Below, in pieces: positions 1 through 5,807 of a DNA stretch of 6,353 nt (position 1 is its first letter; every line of letters begins with the position of its first letter). The position numbers and the translations under genes were made by a program. Origin of the DNA: Candidatus Sulfotelmatobacter sp. (GTDB taxonomy: Bacteria; Acidobacteriota; Terriglobia; Terriglobales; SbA1); NCBI GenBank assembly GCA_030151135.1, contig JASLEQ010000517.1:1-6353 (forward strand), written 5' to 3'. A model generated the notes under the pieces. It did no database searches and was not told the DNA's origin. It worked only from the letters and a program-made list of their open reading frames with translations.

Positions 1-1
1 G

Positions 2-913
2 CAGCGCGTTATCGACCGCGCCGACACTCGCGTGCTGGCGATGCTCAATATCGTCGGCAGCGGCATGCGCGGACCGCACTTCGAACAGAATCTGGAAGAC
101 ATGGACGGCGACGCTACCGGAAAGATGGCGCTCAAGTATCCCGGTTTGATCGTTGGCATTAAGAGTGCCCATTTCGAGGGTCCCGAGTGGAAGCCGTATG
201 AACAGGCGGTTATCGCCGGCAACCTTGCGCACCTTCCGGTCATGATCGACTATGGGGCCAATCGCAAGGAGCGCCCTCTTTACGATCTTCTCTCTCGGGT
301 TCTGCGCCCCGGTGACATCTATACTCACATGTACTCCGGGCTTCGCGGCGAGCAGGATCCCGCCACCGGCAAGGCCAGTGCTGCGATGCTGGCTGGCCGG
401 AAACGCGGTATCTACTTCGATGTCGGCCACGGGGGCGGAAGTTTCAACTGGAGAGTGGCTGTTCCCCTGGTCCAGGGCGGTTTCCTGCCGGACTCCATCT
501 CGACAGACATTCACATCAGCAGTATGAATGCCGGGATGAAAGACATGTTGAACGTCGCCGACAAGATGATCGCACTGGGCCAGTCTGTGCAGGATGTGGT
601 ACGGGAAATGACGGTGAATCCGGCTCACGAGATCCAGCACGACGAACTTGGCAATCTCTCTGTCGGTGCTCCCGCGGATATTGCCGTTTTGCGGATGGAG
701 GAAGGCAAGTTTGGATTCGTAGACATGAACAATGCAGTGTATCCAGGAAGTCGCAAACTTACTTGCGAGCTAACTATCCATAACGGGAAGGTCGTCTACG
801 ATCTAAACGGAATGACAGCCGACCGTTGGGATGGACCGCGCCTCAGCCCGGCGCAGTCCAAGCGATTCACAACAATGCATGTGGAGCAGCCTCGCCCTGT
901 TGAAGCGCACTGA
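2..913 (+). CDS. Amidohydrolase/deacetylase-family metallohydrolase, C-terminal part (5' end outside window)
   Basis: The reading frame is open from base 2 and runs about 303 codons to the TGA at 911-913, so the start and the N-terminal HxH metal motif lie left of the window. It resembles the EF0837/Atu3266-like subgroup of the amidohydrolase superfamily, TIM-barrel metal hydrolases that remove acyl groups. Visible landmarks are the GIK lysine (bases 161-163), expected to be the carbamylated metal bridge; the THMY histidine (326-328), expected as a strand-6 metal ligand; VGHGGGSFNW (about 422-451), a typical strand-7 loop; and the STDIH aspartate (506-508), the expected catalytic base. A C-terminal GAPADIAVL segment marks the usual small beta domain. 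Oddly, the strand-5 motif, which I expect as M-V-H-x-G, reads MIDYG, with Asp (248-250) in place of the metal-binding His. In other bacteria such genes sit beside SelA/DgaE-like PLP enzymes, as here. The substrate is unknown. Some characterised members reportedly hydrolyse acetyl-(R)-mandelate, so N-deacetylation is inference. Export cannot be judged without the N-terminus. Confidence 0.85.
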   Translation, partial: QRVIDRADTRVLAMLNIVGSGMRGPHFEQNLEDMDGDATGKMALKYPGLIVGIKSAHFEGPEWKPYEQAVIAGNLAHLPVMIDYGANRKERPLYDLLSRVLRPGDIYTHMYSGLRGEQDPATGKASAAMLAGRKRGIYFDVGHGGGSFNWRVAVPLVQGGFLPDSISTDIHISSMNAGMKDMLNVADKMIALGQSVQDVVREMTVNPAHEIQHDELGNLSVGAPADIAVLRMEEGKFGFVDMNNAVYPGSRKLTCELTIHNGKVVYDLNGMTADRWDGPRLSPAQSKRFTTMHVEQPRPVEAH

Positions 914-1096
914 TCCGTTGTTTCTCCTCCTGGACCTCTTTTCGAAACGCAGTGCGATGCCCAGGACATTGTTCCGCTGTCGATGCAATCATGCCTGCCA
1001 TTTTGGAACAGTTCTGATGGCATACACTAATGAGCGCATGCTGCAGTTCGGCGGGGAATAGATTTTTGATGTTTGTTACGACCTGTTGCCGCTGCA

Positions 1097-1112
1097 GGCT
1101 TCAGGGGAAGCC
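1097..1112 (+). other. Small hairpin in the leader of the RraA-like gene
   Basis: GGCTTC (1097-1102) and GAAGCC (1107-1112) form a perfect 6-bp stem with an AGGG tetraloop, 14 nt upstream of the G-rich ribosome-binding region. No T-tract follows, so it is not a classical terminator. It could modulate translation or mRNA stability of the gene starting at 1138, or be chance. The rest of the 224-nt gap 914-1137 shows no gene I can support and no clear promoter. Confidence 0.25.
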
Positions 1113-1126
1113 GAGTCTCAGAACAA

Positions 1127-1134
1127 GGGGGAGG
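1127..1134 (+). promoter_or_regulatory. Ribosome-binding site that decides the GTG start at 1138
   Basis: A purine run GGGGGAGG ends 3 nt before GTG 1138. If the upstream part of the run pairs with 16S rRNA, the spacing is about 6 nt. The in-frame ATGs upstream (1030 and 1069) have no comparable site and would add Cys/Arg-rich residues ahead of what is otherwise a clean signal peptide, so GTG 1138 is preferred. Confidence 0.6.
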
Positions 1135-1137
1135 ATA

Positions 1138-1902
1138 GTGAACCGGAAGGCAACGAAATGGGTGACAGGGGTTGGCGTGGCGGTCTGTTTTCTCGCCGGC
1201 ATTGGCTACTCGACGCACGGACAAACTGCCGCCGGACCTCCTGATTACGAACACAACCAGTCCGCTCTTCTCGATGCGTTCCGGCAGGTTGAAGTGGCGT
1301 CGGTGTCGGATGCCATGGAACAGGTGCTTCATGAAAAGCGATATCTGTCCCATCGCATGCAGGCCATCTTTCCTACGAAGTTTGTTGGCACGGCGCTGAC
1401 GGTCCAGCTTGTGAAACAGGAAAACAACGATCCGCACGCGCTCGATGGGATGCTTGCAGCCATTGATGCCGGGCATAAAGACGACGTCTACGTGATGCAA
1501 GTGGAAGATGGGCAGGATATCGCGGGCATGGGAGGCTTGATGGGCACTGCCATGCATGCACGCGGTTTTGCTGGGGCGGTGATCGACGGCGGTGTCAGAG
1601 ACCTCCCGCAGCTCAGGCGTCTTGGCTTTCCCGTTTACGCCACCGGCGTGGTGCCTTCCACCTCAGTCGGGCACTACCGGTTTGGAGGCGCCAACATTCC
1701 CGTGTGGTGCGACAGTGTCCAGGTACATCCGGGAGACATTATCAGCGCCGATCTGGATGGAGTGGTTGTTGTTCCGCGTGCCCGCGCGGTGGAAATCCTG
1801 GAGCGCGCGCAGAAGCTCGACTACACTGAGCACGCAATGTATCCCGTGATTGAGAAGCTCCAGTCGATCTTGGAGGCGGTCAAGCAGTTCGGACGGATTT
1901 GA
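1138..1902 (+). CDS. RraA-like / 4-hydroxy-4-methyl-2-oxoglutarate aldolase-family protein, probably exported
   Basis: The product is 254 aa from GTG 1138. Residues 1-29 look like a signal peptide: basic NRKATK, a hydrophobic stretch of about 15 residues (GVGVAVCFLAGIG), then a polar STHGQ region. The mature part is an RraA fold. It carries the family G-x20-R-D signature, with G133, R154 and D155 inside AVIDGGVRD, and the late motif SADLDGVVVVP (about 203-213). In the class II pyruvate aldolases of this family the Arg stabilises the pyruvate enolate and the Asp holds Mg2+ or Mn2+. Other members inhibit RNase E or decarboxylate oxaloacetate. Export makes an RNase E role improbable here, and the neighbours (deacetylase, RidA, PLP enzyme) favour retro-aldol cleavage or decarboxylation of a 2-keto acid. 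In related clusters a KDPG-type aldolase fills this place, so substitution by RraA is plausible inference. The gene lies 224 nt after the amidohydrolase and 106 nt before the RidA gene. Confidence 0.85.
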   Translation: MNRKATKWVTGVGVAVCFLAGIGYSTHGQTAAGPPDYEHNQSALLDAFRQVEVASVSDAMEQVLHEKRYLSHRMQAIFPTKFVGTALTVQLVKQENNDPHALDGMLAAIDAGHKDDVYVMQVEDGQDIAGMGGLMGTAMHARGFAGAVIDGGVRDLPQLRRLGFPVYATGVVPSTSVGHYRFGGANIPVWCDSVQVHPGDIISADLDGVVVVPRARAVEILERAQKLDYTEHAMYPVIEKLQSILEAVKQFGRI

Positions 1903-1995
1903 GCAACCTGCTGGTGCGTCGTGAGCCTGTGAGGCCGCTATCTTTGTCAACGCGCTGTCCCGCGCTTTGCTATTTTCCCAAACCTAAAACCCGTC

Positions 1996-2001
1996 GAGGA
2001 G
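1996..2001 (+). promoter_or_regulatory. Ribosome-binding site favouring ATG 2009 over ATG 2003
   Basis: GAGGAG ends 1 nt before the in-frame ATG at 2003 but 7 nt before the second in-frame ATG at 2009. Normal spacing therefore favours 2009, giving a protein that begins MAEKSSRR. The two starts differ by only two residues and both keep the twin-arginine leader. Confidence 0.6.
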
Positions 2002-2008
2002 AATGCCA

Positions 2009-2482
2009 ATGGCTGAGAAATCAAGTCGCAGAACCATCCTGAAAAACGCCGCCGCTGCTGCCGGAGCCCTGGGCGGCAGCGCCGTTCTGGCCAGCACTGC
2101 AAACGCCAGTACGCCGAAACCCGAGAAGAAAGCCTATGGACCTCCGCCGAAAAATGGGGAGACGCCGCTGTTCAACAGCGCCATCTCCTACGGCAACATG
2201 CTTTTTCTCGCCGGCGTGGGCGCGCACTTTCAGGGAACCATCGAAGAGCACACCAAGCATGTTCTCGATGAGTTGGAAAAGACGCTCATCAGTGCGGGTT
2301 CTTCCATGGACAAAGTTCTCAAGGTCAATGTCTATCTGAACGATATCAAGGATTGGGAACGGATGAACACGGCATACAAGGGCCGCTTCGGCAATGTTCC
2401 TCCTGTCCGCACCACGGTCGCGCCCGCCGGTGGGATTCCGGGCAATTCTCTGGTCGAAATCGACCTGATCGCCTATATTTAA
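2009..2482 (+). CDS. RidA-family (YjgF/YER057c/UK114) imine/enamine deaminase with Tat-like leader
   Basis: The product is 157 aa. Residues 1-33 form a leader with a twin-arginine motif SRRTILK (R7, R8), an Ala/Gly-rich hydrophobic core and an AxA cleavage site (A31-N-A33). The mature part of about 120 residues is the usual RidA length. It keeps the core motifs VNVYLNDIKDWERMN, the substrate-binding Arg in PPVRTTV (R134, equivalent to E. coli RidA R105) and a late Glu in LVEIDLIAY (E150, equivalent to E120). RidA proteins are trimers that hydrolyse reactive 2-aminoacrylate-type enamines/imines released by PLP-dependent dehydratases and lyases, giving the 2-keto acid and ammonia. The neighbour 38 nt downstream is a PLP enzyme with its own Tat-like leader, so the natural inference is a dedicated partner acting outside the cytoplasm. 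A leader on RidA is uncommon, since well-studied members are cytosolic. Which RidA subfamily this is, and its substrate, cannot be told from here. Confidence 0.9.
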   Translation: MAEKSSRRTILKNAAAAAGALGGSAVLASTANASTPKPEKKAYGPPPKNGETPLFNSAISYGNMLFLAGVGAHFQGTIEEHTKHVLDELEKTLISAGSSMDKVLKVNVYLNDIKDWERMNTAYKGRFGNVPPVRTTVAPAGGIPGNSLVEIDLIAYI

Positions 2483-2507
2483 CCGTTTGCATTGACTACG
2501 CTCAATT

Positions 2508-2512
2508 GGAGG
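2508..2512 (+). promoter_or_regulatory. Ribosome-binding site for the PLP enzyme start at 2521
   Basis: GGAGG lies 8 nt before ATG 2521. The frame stays open upstream to an ATG at 2353, but that stretch overlaps the RidA gene in another frame and lacks homology-like sequence. ATG 2521 gives a leader beginning with a twin-arginine motif, so it is taken as the start. Confidence 0.75.
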
Positions 2513-2520
2513 TTGTCCTC

Positions 2521-4119
2521 ATGTGTGCCTTGCCGAAGCTTCCACTGACCCGGCGCGAAGTGCTGAAGAAGACTGGCGCTCTTTCTACGTTTGCTGCCCT
2601 AGCACCCCTCGCTTCTTCCGCGCAGTCCGGGTCCGCTTCCTGCGGGAACATGCTTCGCGATACCGGCACACCCCAGGACAACCTCTTCACGCGTCTCGGA
2701 GTTCGCCCCATCATCAACGCTCACGGCACATTCACCATCATTACCGGGTCTCGCTCTCTGCCAGAGGTCAAACAGGCGATGTTCGAGGCCTCGCACTATT
2801 TCGTTCATCTTGACGAACTCATGCCCAAGGTTGGAGGTGAAATCGCCAGGCTTATGGGAGCAGAAAGCGCCATCGTCACCACGGGTTGCGAAGCGGCCAT
2901 TGCTCTCGCTACCGTAGCCTGCGCCTGCGGCACTGACCCTGAGCTATCGCAGGCCTTCCCCTATAAGCGCCACAAGAGCCAGGTCATCATCCCCAAACAT
3001 TCGCGCAATCCTTATGATTTTGGTGTTCGCATGACGGGGATGCAGGTCGTTGAGGTCGATTCTGCCGATGAACTCGCCTCCAAACTGACCGATCAGGTTG
3101 CTATGATCTACATTCTTTCCTCCCCCGCGGCAGAGACAGGGCCCCTCTCGATTCCTTCCATCTGCGCCGCCGCTAAGGCCAAAGGCATACCCGTTTTCGT
3201 CGATGCCGCTGCCGAGGAACCTCTGGTGCCGAACATTCATCTCCAGCATGGCGCTTCGCTCGTCGGCTACTCCGGTGGGAAGTGCCTTCGTGGTCCCCAG
3301 GCGGCGGGACTTCTCATTGGCCAAAGCGATCTCACTCGCGCGGCGTGGTTCCAGGCGTCTCCGCACCACAACTACGGGCGCGCTTGCAAAGTGGGAAAAG
3401 AAGAGACTATGGGCATGCTGGCGGCGGTGCGCAAGTGGTACGAGCGCGACCACGACGCCGAACAGCGTGCCTGGAAGAGCTGGCTCGACCAGATTGCCGA
3501 GAAGGTCAAGGGCTTGCCTTCGGTGCGCGTCGAATACCTGCAGCCCGAGGATCTTTCCAACCGGTCTCCGCGCTTGCGCGTGCACTGGGATGCGCGCCAG
3601 CTGAAGATTACCGGCACTGAGCTCGTGAAGCGTCTTGACGATGGAACGCCCCGTATCATGATCGACGGAGGCACAGGTGTCCGGCCCGCACAGATGGAAA
3701 GCTCGCTCACGGTCATGCCCTACATGCTGGAGGCCGACGAGATCCCGCTTATCGCCGATGCCATCTACACTGCCCTGACGCAGCCCGAGACCTACGCCGA
3801 TCCCGTCGTTCCTGCGGGTGCTGTCAACATAGCCGGCAAGTGGGCCGTCACCCTGGCTTACACGCGGGGAAACGCCGAGCAGACCTTTGTCCTTGAACAG
3901 AAGGAAAGCGATGTGAGCGGCCAGCAGCGGGGAGAGATTTATGAGGCCCAACTGCAAGGCTCTATCCATGGCAATCAACTCAAGCTGCATGCGCGCATGC
4001 CGGTCAGCGGCCACGAGGTGATCTGGGATTTTTCCGGCACAGTGGAGGGCAACAATGCCTTGGGCACAGTCTCGCTGGGTGAATACGGATTCGCGCAATG
4101 GAAAGCGGTCCGGGCCTGA
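2521..4119 (+). CDS. SelA/DgaE-like PLP-dependent enzyme with Tat-like leader and C-terminal beta domain
   Basis: The product is 532 aa. Residues 1-36 are a Tat-like leader: TRREVLKK (R11, R12), hydrophobic ALSTFAALAPLA, possible cleavage after ASSA. Residues about 52-425 are a fold-type I PLP enzyme of the SelA-like group that includes D-glucosaminate-6-phosphate ammonia-lyase (DgaE). Landmarks are VRPIINAHGT, the PLP-phosphate region VTTGCEAAIALA (about 119-130), the pyridine-binding Asp in VFVDAAAEE (D228) and the Schiff-base Lys in YSGGKCLRGPQAAGLLIG (K254, bases 3280-3282). DgaE-type enzymes are about 370 aa. Here about 95 extra residues (436-532) form a lipocalin-like beta domain that opens NIAGKWAVTL and closes SLGEYGFAQWKA. 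Tat export fits an enzyme that must bind PLP before leaving the cytoplasm. The likely reaction is alpha,beta-elimination from a 2-amino-3-hydroxy acid, with the adjacent RidA hydrolysing the enamine/imine. True selenocysteine synthase is unlikely, given the export signal and the catabolic neighbours. The substrate is inferred only. Confidence 0.88.
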   Translation: MCALPKLPLTRREVLKKTGALSTFAALAPLASSAQSGSASCGNMLRDTGTPQDNLFTRLGVRPIINAHGTFTIITGSRSLPEVKQAMFEASHYFVHLDELMPKVGGEIARLMGAESAIVTTGCEAAIALATVACACGTDPELSQAFPYKRHKSQVIIPKHSRNPYDFGVRMTGMQVVEVDSADELASKLTDQVAMIYILSSPAAETGPLSIPSICAAAKAKGIPVFVDAAAEEPLVPNIHLQHGASLVGYSGGKCLRGPQAAGLLIGQSDLTRAAWFQASPHHNYGRACKVGKEETMGMLAAVRKWYERDHDAEQRAWKSWLDQIAEKVKGLPSVRVEYLQPEDLSNRSPRLRVHWDARQLKITGTELVKRLDDGTPRIMIDGGTGVRPAQMESSLTVMPYMLEADEIPLIADAIYTALTQPETYADPVVPAGAVNIAGKWAVTLAYTRGNAEQTFVLEQKESDVSGQQRGEIYEAQLQGSIHGNQLKLHARMPVSGHEVIWDFSGTVEGNNALGTVSLGEYGFAQWKAVRA

Positions 4120-4153
4120 TTGTGCCCGGTCAGGAGCCCAGGCCGCCTAAGTT

Positions 4154-4201
4154 CTGCACAATACCCAAATCCGGATGGTGAGATCCTCGCCCGTTGTGCA
4201 G
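4154..4201. repeat. Perfect 8-bp inverted repeat before the oxidase gene, possible operator or leader structure
   Basis: CTGCACAA (4154-4161) and TTGTGCAG (4194-4201) are exact reverse complements separated by 32 nt. A nested GGAT (4173-4176) / ATCC (4183-4186) pair lies between them. The repeat ends 58 nt before the oxidase ATG at 4260, inside a 140-nt intergenic gap, one of the longer gaps between genes here. It could be a two-site operator for a dimeric regulator or a weak RNA structure. There is no T-tract, so it is not an obvious terminator. I cannot place a confident promoter around it. Confidence 0.4.
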
Positions 4202-4247
4202 CTGGCGCGGAAATTGGTCGCCGGAGTTCGTAACAGCAGTTGACTAC

Positions 4248-4252
4248 AGGAG
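4248..4252 (+). promoter_or_regulatory. Ribosome-binding site for the oxidase start at 4260
   Basis: AGGAG sits 7 nt before ATG 4260. The frame is open back to ATG 4194, which has no such site and adds 22 residues that resemble neither a leader nor the family, so 4260 is preferred. Confidence 0.7.
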
Positions 4253-4259
4253 CAACTTA

Positions 4260-5795
4260 ATGGCGATCGTCCTGTACCCGCAGGATCCGCGATTCGAGAC
4301 GCTCAACGGGGGGCACAACCTTCGTTGGCCGGAGGACAGCCACGACAGCGCAGGGCGTATTTGCCTGTGCGAAAACGTTGACGATGTTGCCGAAGCCCTG
4401 CAGCAAGCCGTCTCCGCGGGCCAGCGTCCCACGGTGCGAAGTGGCTCTCATTGTTACGAAGACTTCGTCGTTAACAATCCTGGCGGTGTCATTCTCGATC
4501 TCAGCTTACTGACGGGAGCGCATCGACAGGCAGGCCAATCCACGTTTCGAATCGCACCCGGAACGCAGCTCTGGGGTGCATATACCGACCTATACAAACG
4601 ATACGGGTGCACGATACCAGGCGGAAGTTGCGGCACTGTCGGAGCCGGAGGACATATCTGCGGTGGAGGCTACGGCCTTCTGTCGAGGCTCTATGGCCTC
4701 TCCAGCGACTGGCTCACCGGGGTCGATATTTTAACGGTGGATGCAAAGGGTAGAGTTGTGGCTCGGGCGATCGACGCCGAGCACGATCCTGATCAATTTC
4801 GTGCCTGTCGGGGAGCGGGCGGCGGGAACTTTGGAATTATCACCAGCTATAACTTCGAAAAACTTCCTCCCGCGCCAAGAGAAGTGGTTCAGGCCAACAT
4901 GTTTTTCAAGTGGGCAGATGTGTCTGAAGATCGTTTTGTACGGTTGCTGACTTCTTTCGGAAGGTATTGGGAAACGCGCGGCCAAGACCCCGATACCTGG
5001 GGAATGTTTGCCGTCCTTTCGCTTCGTCACGCGGTTAATTCCAGCTTCGGCATGACTGTGCAATTCCTCAATTCCGATGGGTCGTGCAATGATCTGACCG
5101 TGCTACAGGAGTACCTGGATCAACTCTCTGCGTGCTCTGGAATGACCACGACCACGAGGGCCACTGCTCCACACGGGAGCAATCATGGAGCTCGGAGTTC
5201 AGGAGACGGAAGCGAAGTCTGCATCGGGTCGCACGGTGTCCGCCGGCGGGACTGGTTCCTCGCCACTGGGGATGAAGCAGGCGGTCCTGGTAACTCCCGC
5301 GCCAAATACAAGTCGGCCTACTTCAAACGCGGTTTCACCGAATCCCAGGCGCGCTGCATGTACAAACATTTACAGCGAAGAATCTCCGGAACAGATCTAA
5401 CCGGCGCGGTTATCGAGATTGACTCCTACGGCGGAGCGATCAATCGCAAAGAACTCATCAAAAGCACCGCTGTGTGCCAGCGGTCATCGGTCATCAAGAT
5501 GCAACCAATGGCATTCTGGAGAGATACGGAAAAAGACGGCGTCTATTCTCAGTGGCTTCGTGACTTTTATACCGACTTTTTCTCGGGACCCGACGCTGAT
5601 TCGCAGCATTCGGGATACCCGTATCCCAATGATCGGCATGATGGCTGCTATATCAACTATCCCGACAAAGACATGCTTGCCTTTAAAGACTGGCCAAAGC
5701 TGTATTACGGCGATCTGTATCCATTTTTGCAGGACGTGAAGAGGCGATACGACCCGAACAACATCTTCCATCATGCAATGTCGATCCGGATTTGA
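4260..5795 (+). CDS. FAD-linked oxidase of the berberine bridge enzyme (BBE-like) family
   Basis: The product is 511 aa, a normal length for the family. The PCMH-type FAD-binding domain covers about residues 33-205. RSGSHCYEDF contains H64, and GGSCGTVGAGGHICGGGYG contains C124, the two positions that give bicovalent (8-alpha-histidyl, 6-S-cysteinyl) FAD in family members such as glucooligosaccharide oxidase. FRACRGAGGGNFGIIT (about 180-195) is the usual FAD-domain end motif. The substrate-binding part includes RAKYKSAY (347-354) and EIDSYGGAIN (386-395). The C-terminal BBE domain has DGCYINYPD (461-469), whose Tyr residues match the Y-x-N-Y region holding the catalytic base in sugar oxidases, and KRRYDPNNIFHHAMSI. 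Such enzymes oxidise carbohydrate or other alcohols with O2 to lactones or aldehydes plus H2O2. A lactonase starting 12 nt downstream supports sugar-to-lactone oxidation. No signal peptide is visible, unlike the neighbours. Residues about 294-330 are Thr/Ser/Gly-rich and poorly family-like, although the frame is intact. The precise substrate is unknown. Confidence 0.9.
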   Translation: MAIVLYPQDPRFETLNGGHNLRWPEDSHDSAGRICLCENVDDVAEALQQAVSAGQRPTVRSGSHCYEDFVVNNPGGVILDLSLLTGAHRQAGQSTFRIAPGTQLWGAYTDLYKRYGCTIPGGSCGTVGAGGHICGGGYGLLSRLYGLSSDWLTGVDILTVDAKGRVVARAIDAEHDPDQFRACRGAGGGNFGIITSYNFEKLPPAPREVVQANMFFKWADVSEDRFVRLLTSFGRYWETRGQDPDTWGMFAVLSLRHAVNSSFGMTVQFLNSDGSCNDLTVLQEYLDQLSACSGMTTTTRATAPHGSNHGARSSGDGSEVCIGSHGVRRRDWFLATGDEAGGPGNSRAKYKSAYFKRGFTESQARCMYKHLQRRISGTDLTGAVIEIDSYGGAINRKELIKSTAVCQRSSVIKMQPMAFWRDTEKDGVYSQWLRDFYTDFFSGPDADSQHSGYPYPNDRHDGCYINYPDKDMLAFKDWPKLYYGDLYPFLQDVKRRYDPNNIFHHAMSIRI

Positions 5796-5798
5796 GTG

Positions 5799-5804
5799 AG
5801 GAGG
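5799..5804 (+). promoter_or_regulatory. Ribosome-binding site for the lactonase start at 5808
   Basis: AGGAGG lies in the 12-nt gap after the oxidase stop, only 3 nt before ATG 5808, which is short. The next in-frame ATG (5838) would remove the twin-arginine motif, so 5808 is kept. The tight gap implies co-transcription and probably translational coupling with the oxidase. Confidence 0.6.
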
Positions 5805-5807
5805 TGC

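Noticed and set aside
1944..1976. Promoter-like TTGTCA plus TATTTT before the RidA gene
   Set aside because: The spacing is 21 nt and the -10 match is poor; GCGC repeats between them give only a 4-bp stem. Neither promoter nor terminator is convincing.
2353..2520. Upstream extension of the PLP enzyme frame to ATG 2353
   Set aside because: It would overlap the RidA coding region in another frame and bury the twin-arginine leader, whereas ATG 2521 has GGAGG at ideal spacing.
2944..4098. Long open frame on the minus strand (384 codons) opposite the PLP enzyme
   Set aside because: It lies wholly antisense to a gene with clear PLP motifs. Its translation shows no family motifs, and such shadows are common in GC-rich genes.
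4110..4129. CCGGGC/GCCCGG hairpin around the stop codon of the PLP enzyme as a terminator
   Set aside because: It has only 6 bp, contains the stop codon in its loop and is not followed by a T-tract, so intrinsic termination is not supported.
5130..5260. Frameshift or pseudogene in the oxidase
   Set aside because: The main frame is open, family motifs resume in the same frame, and neither alternative frame gives better family sequence.
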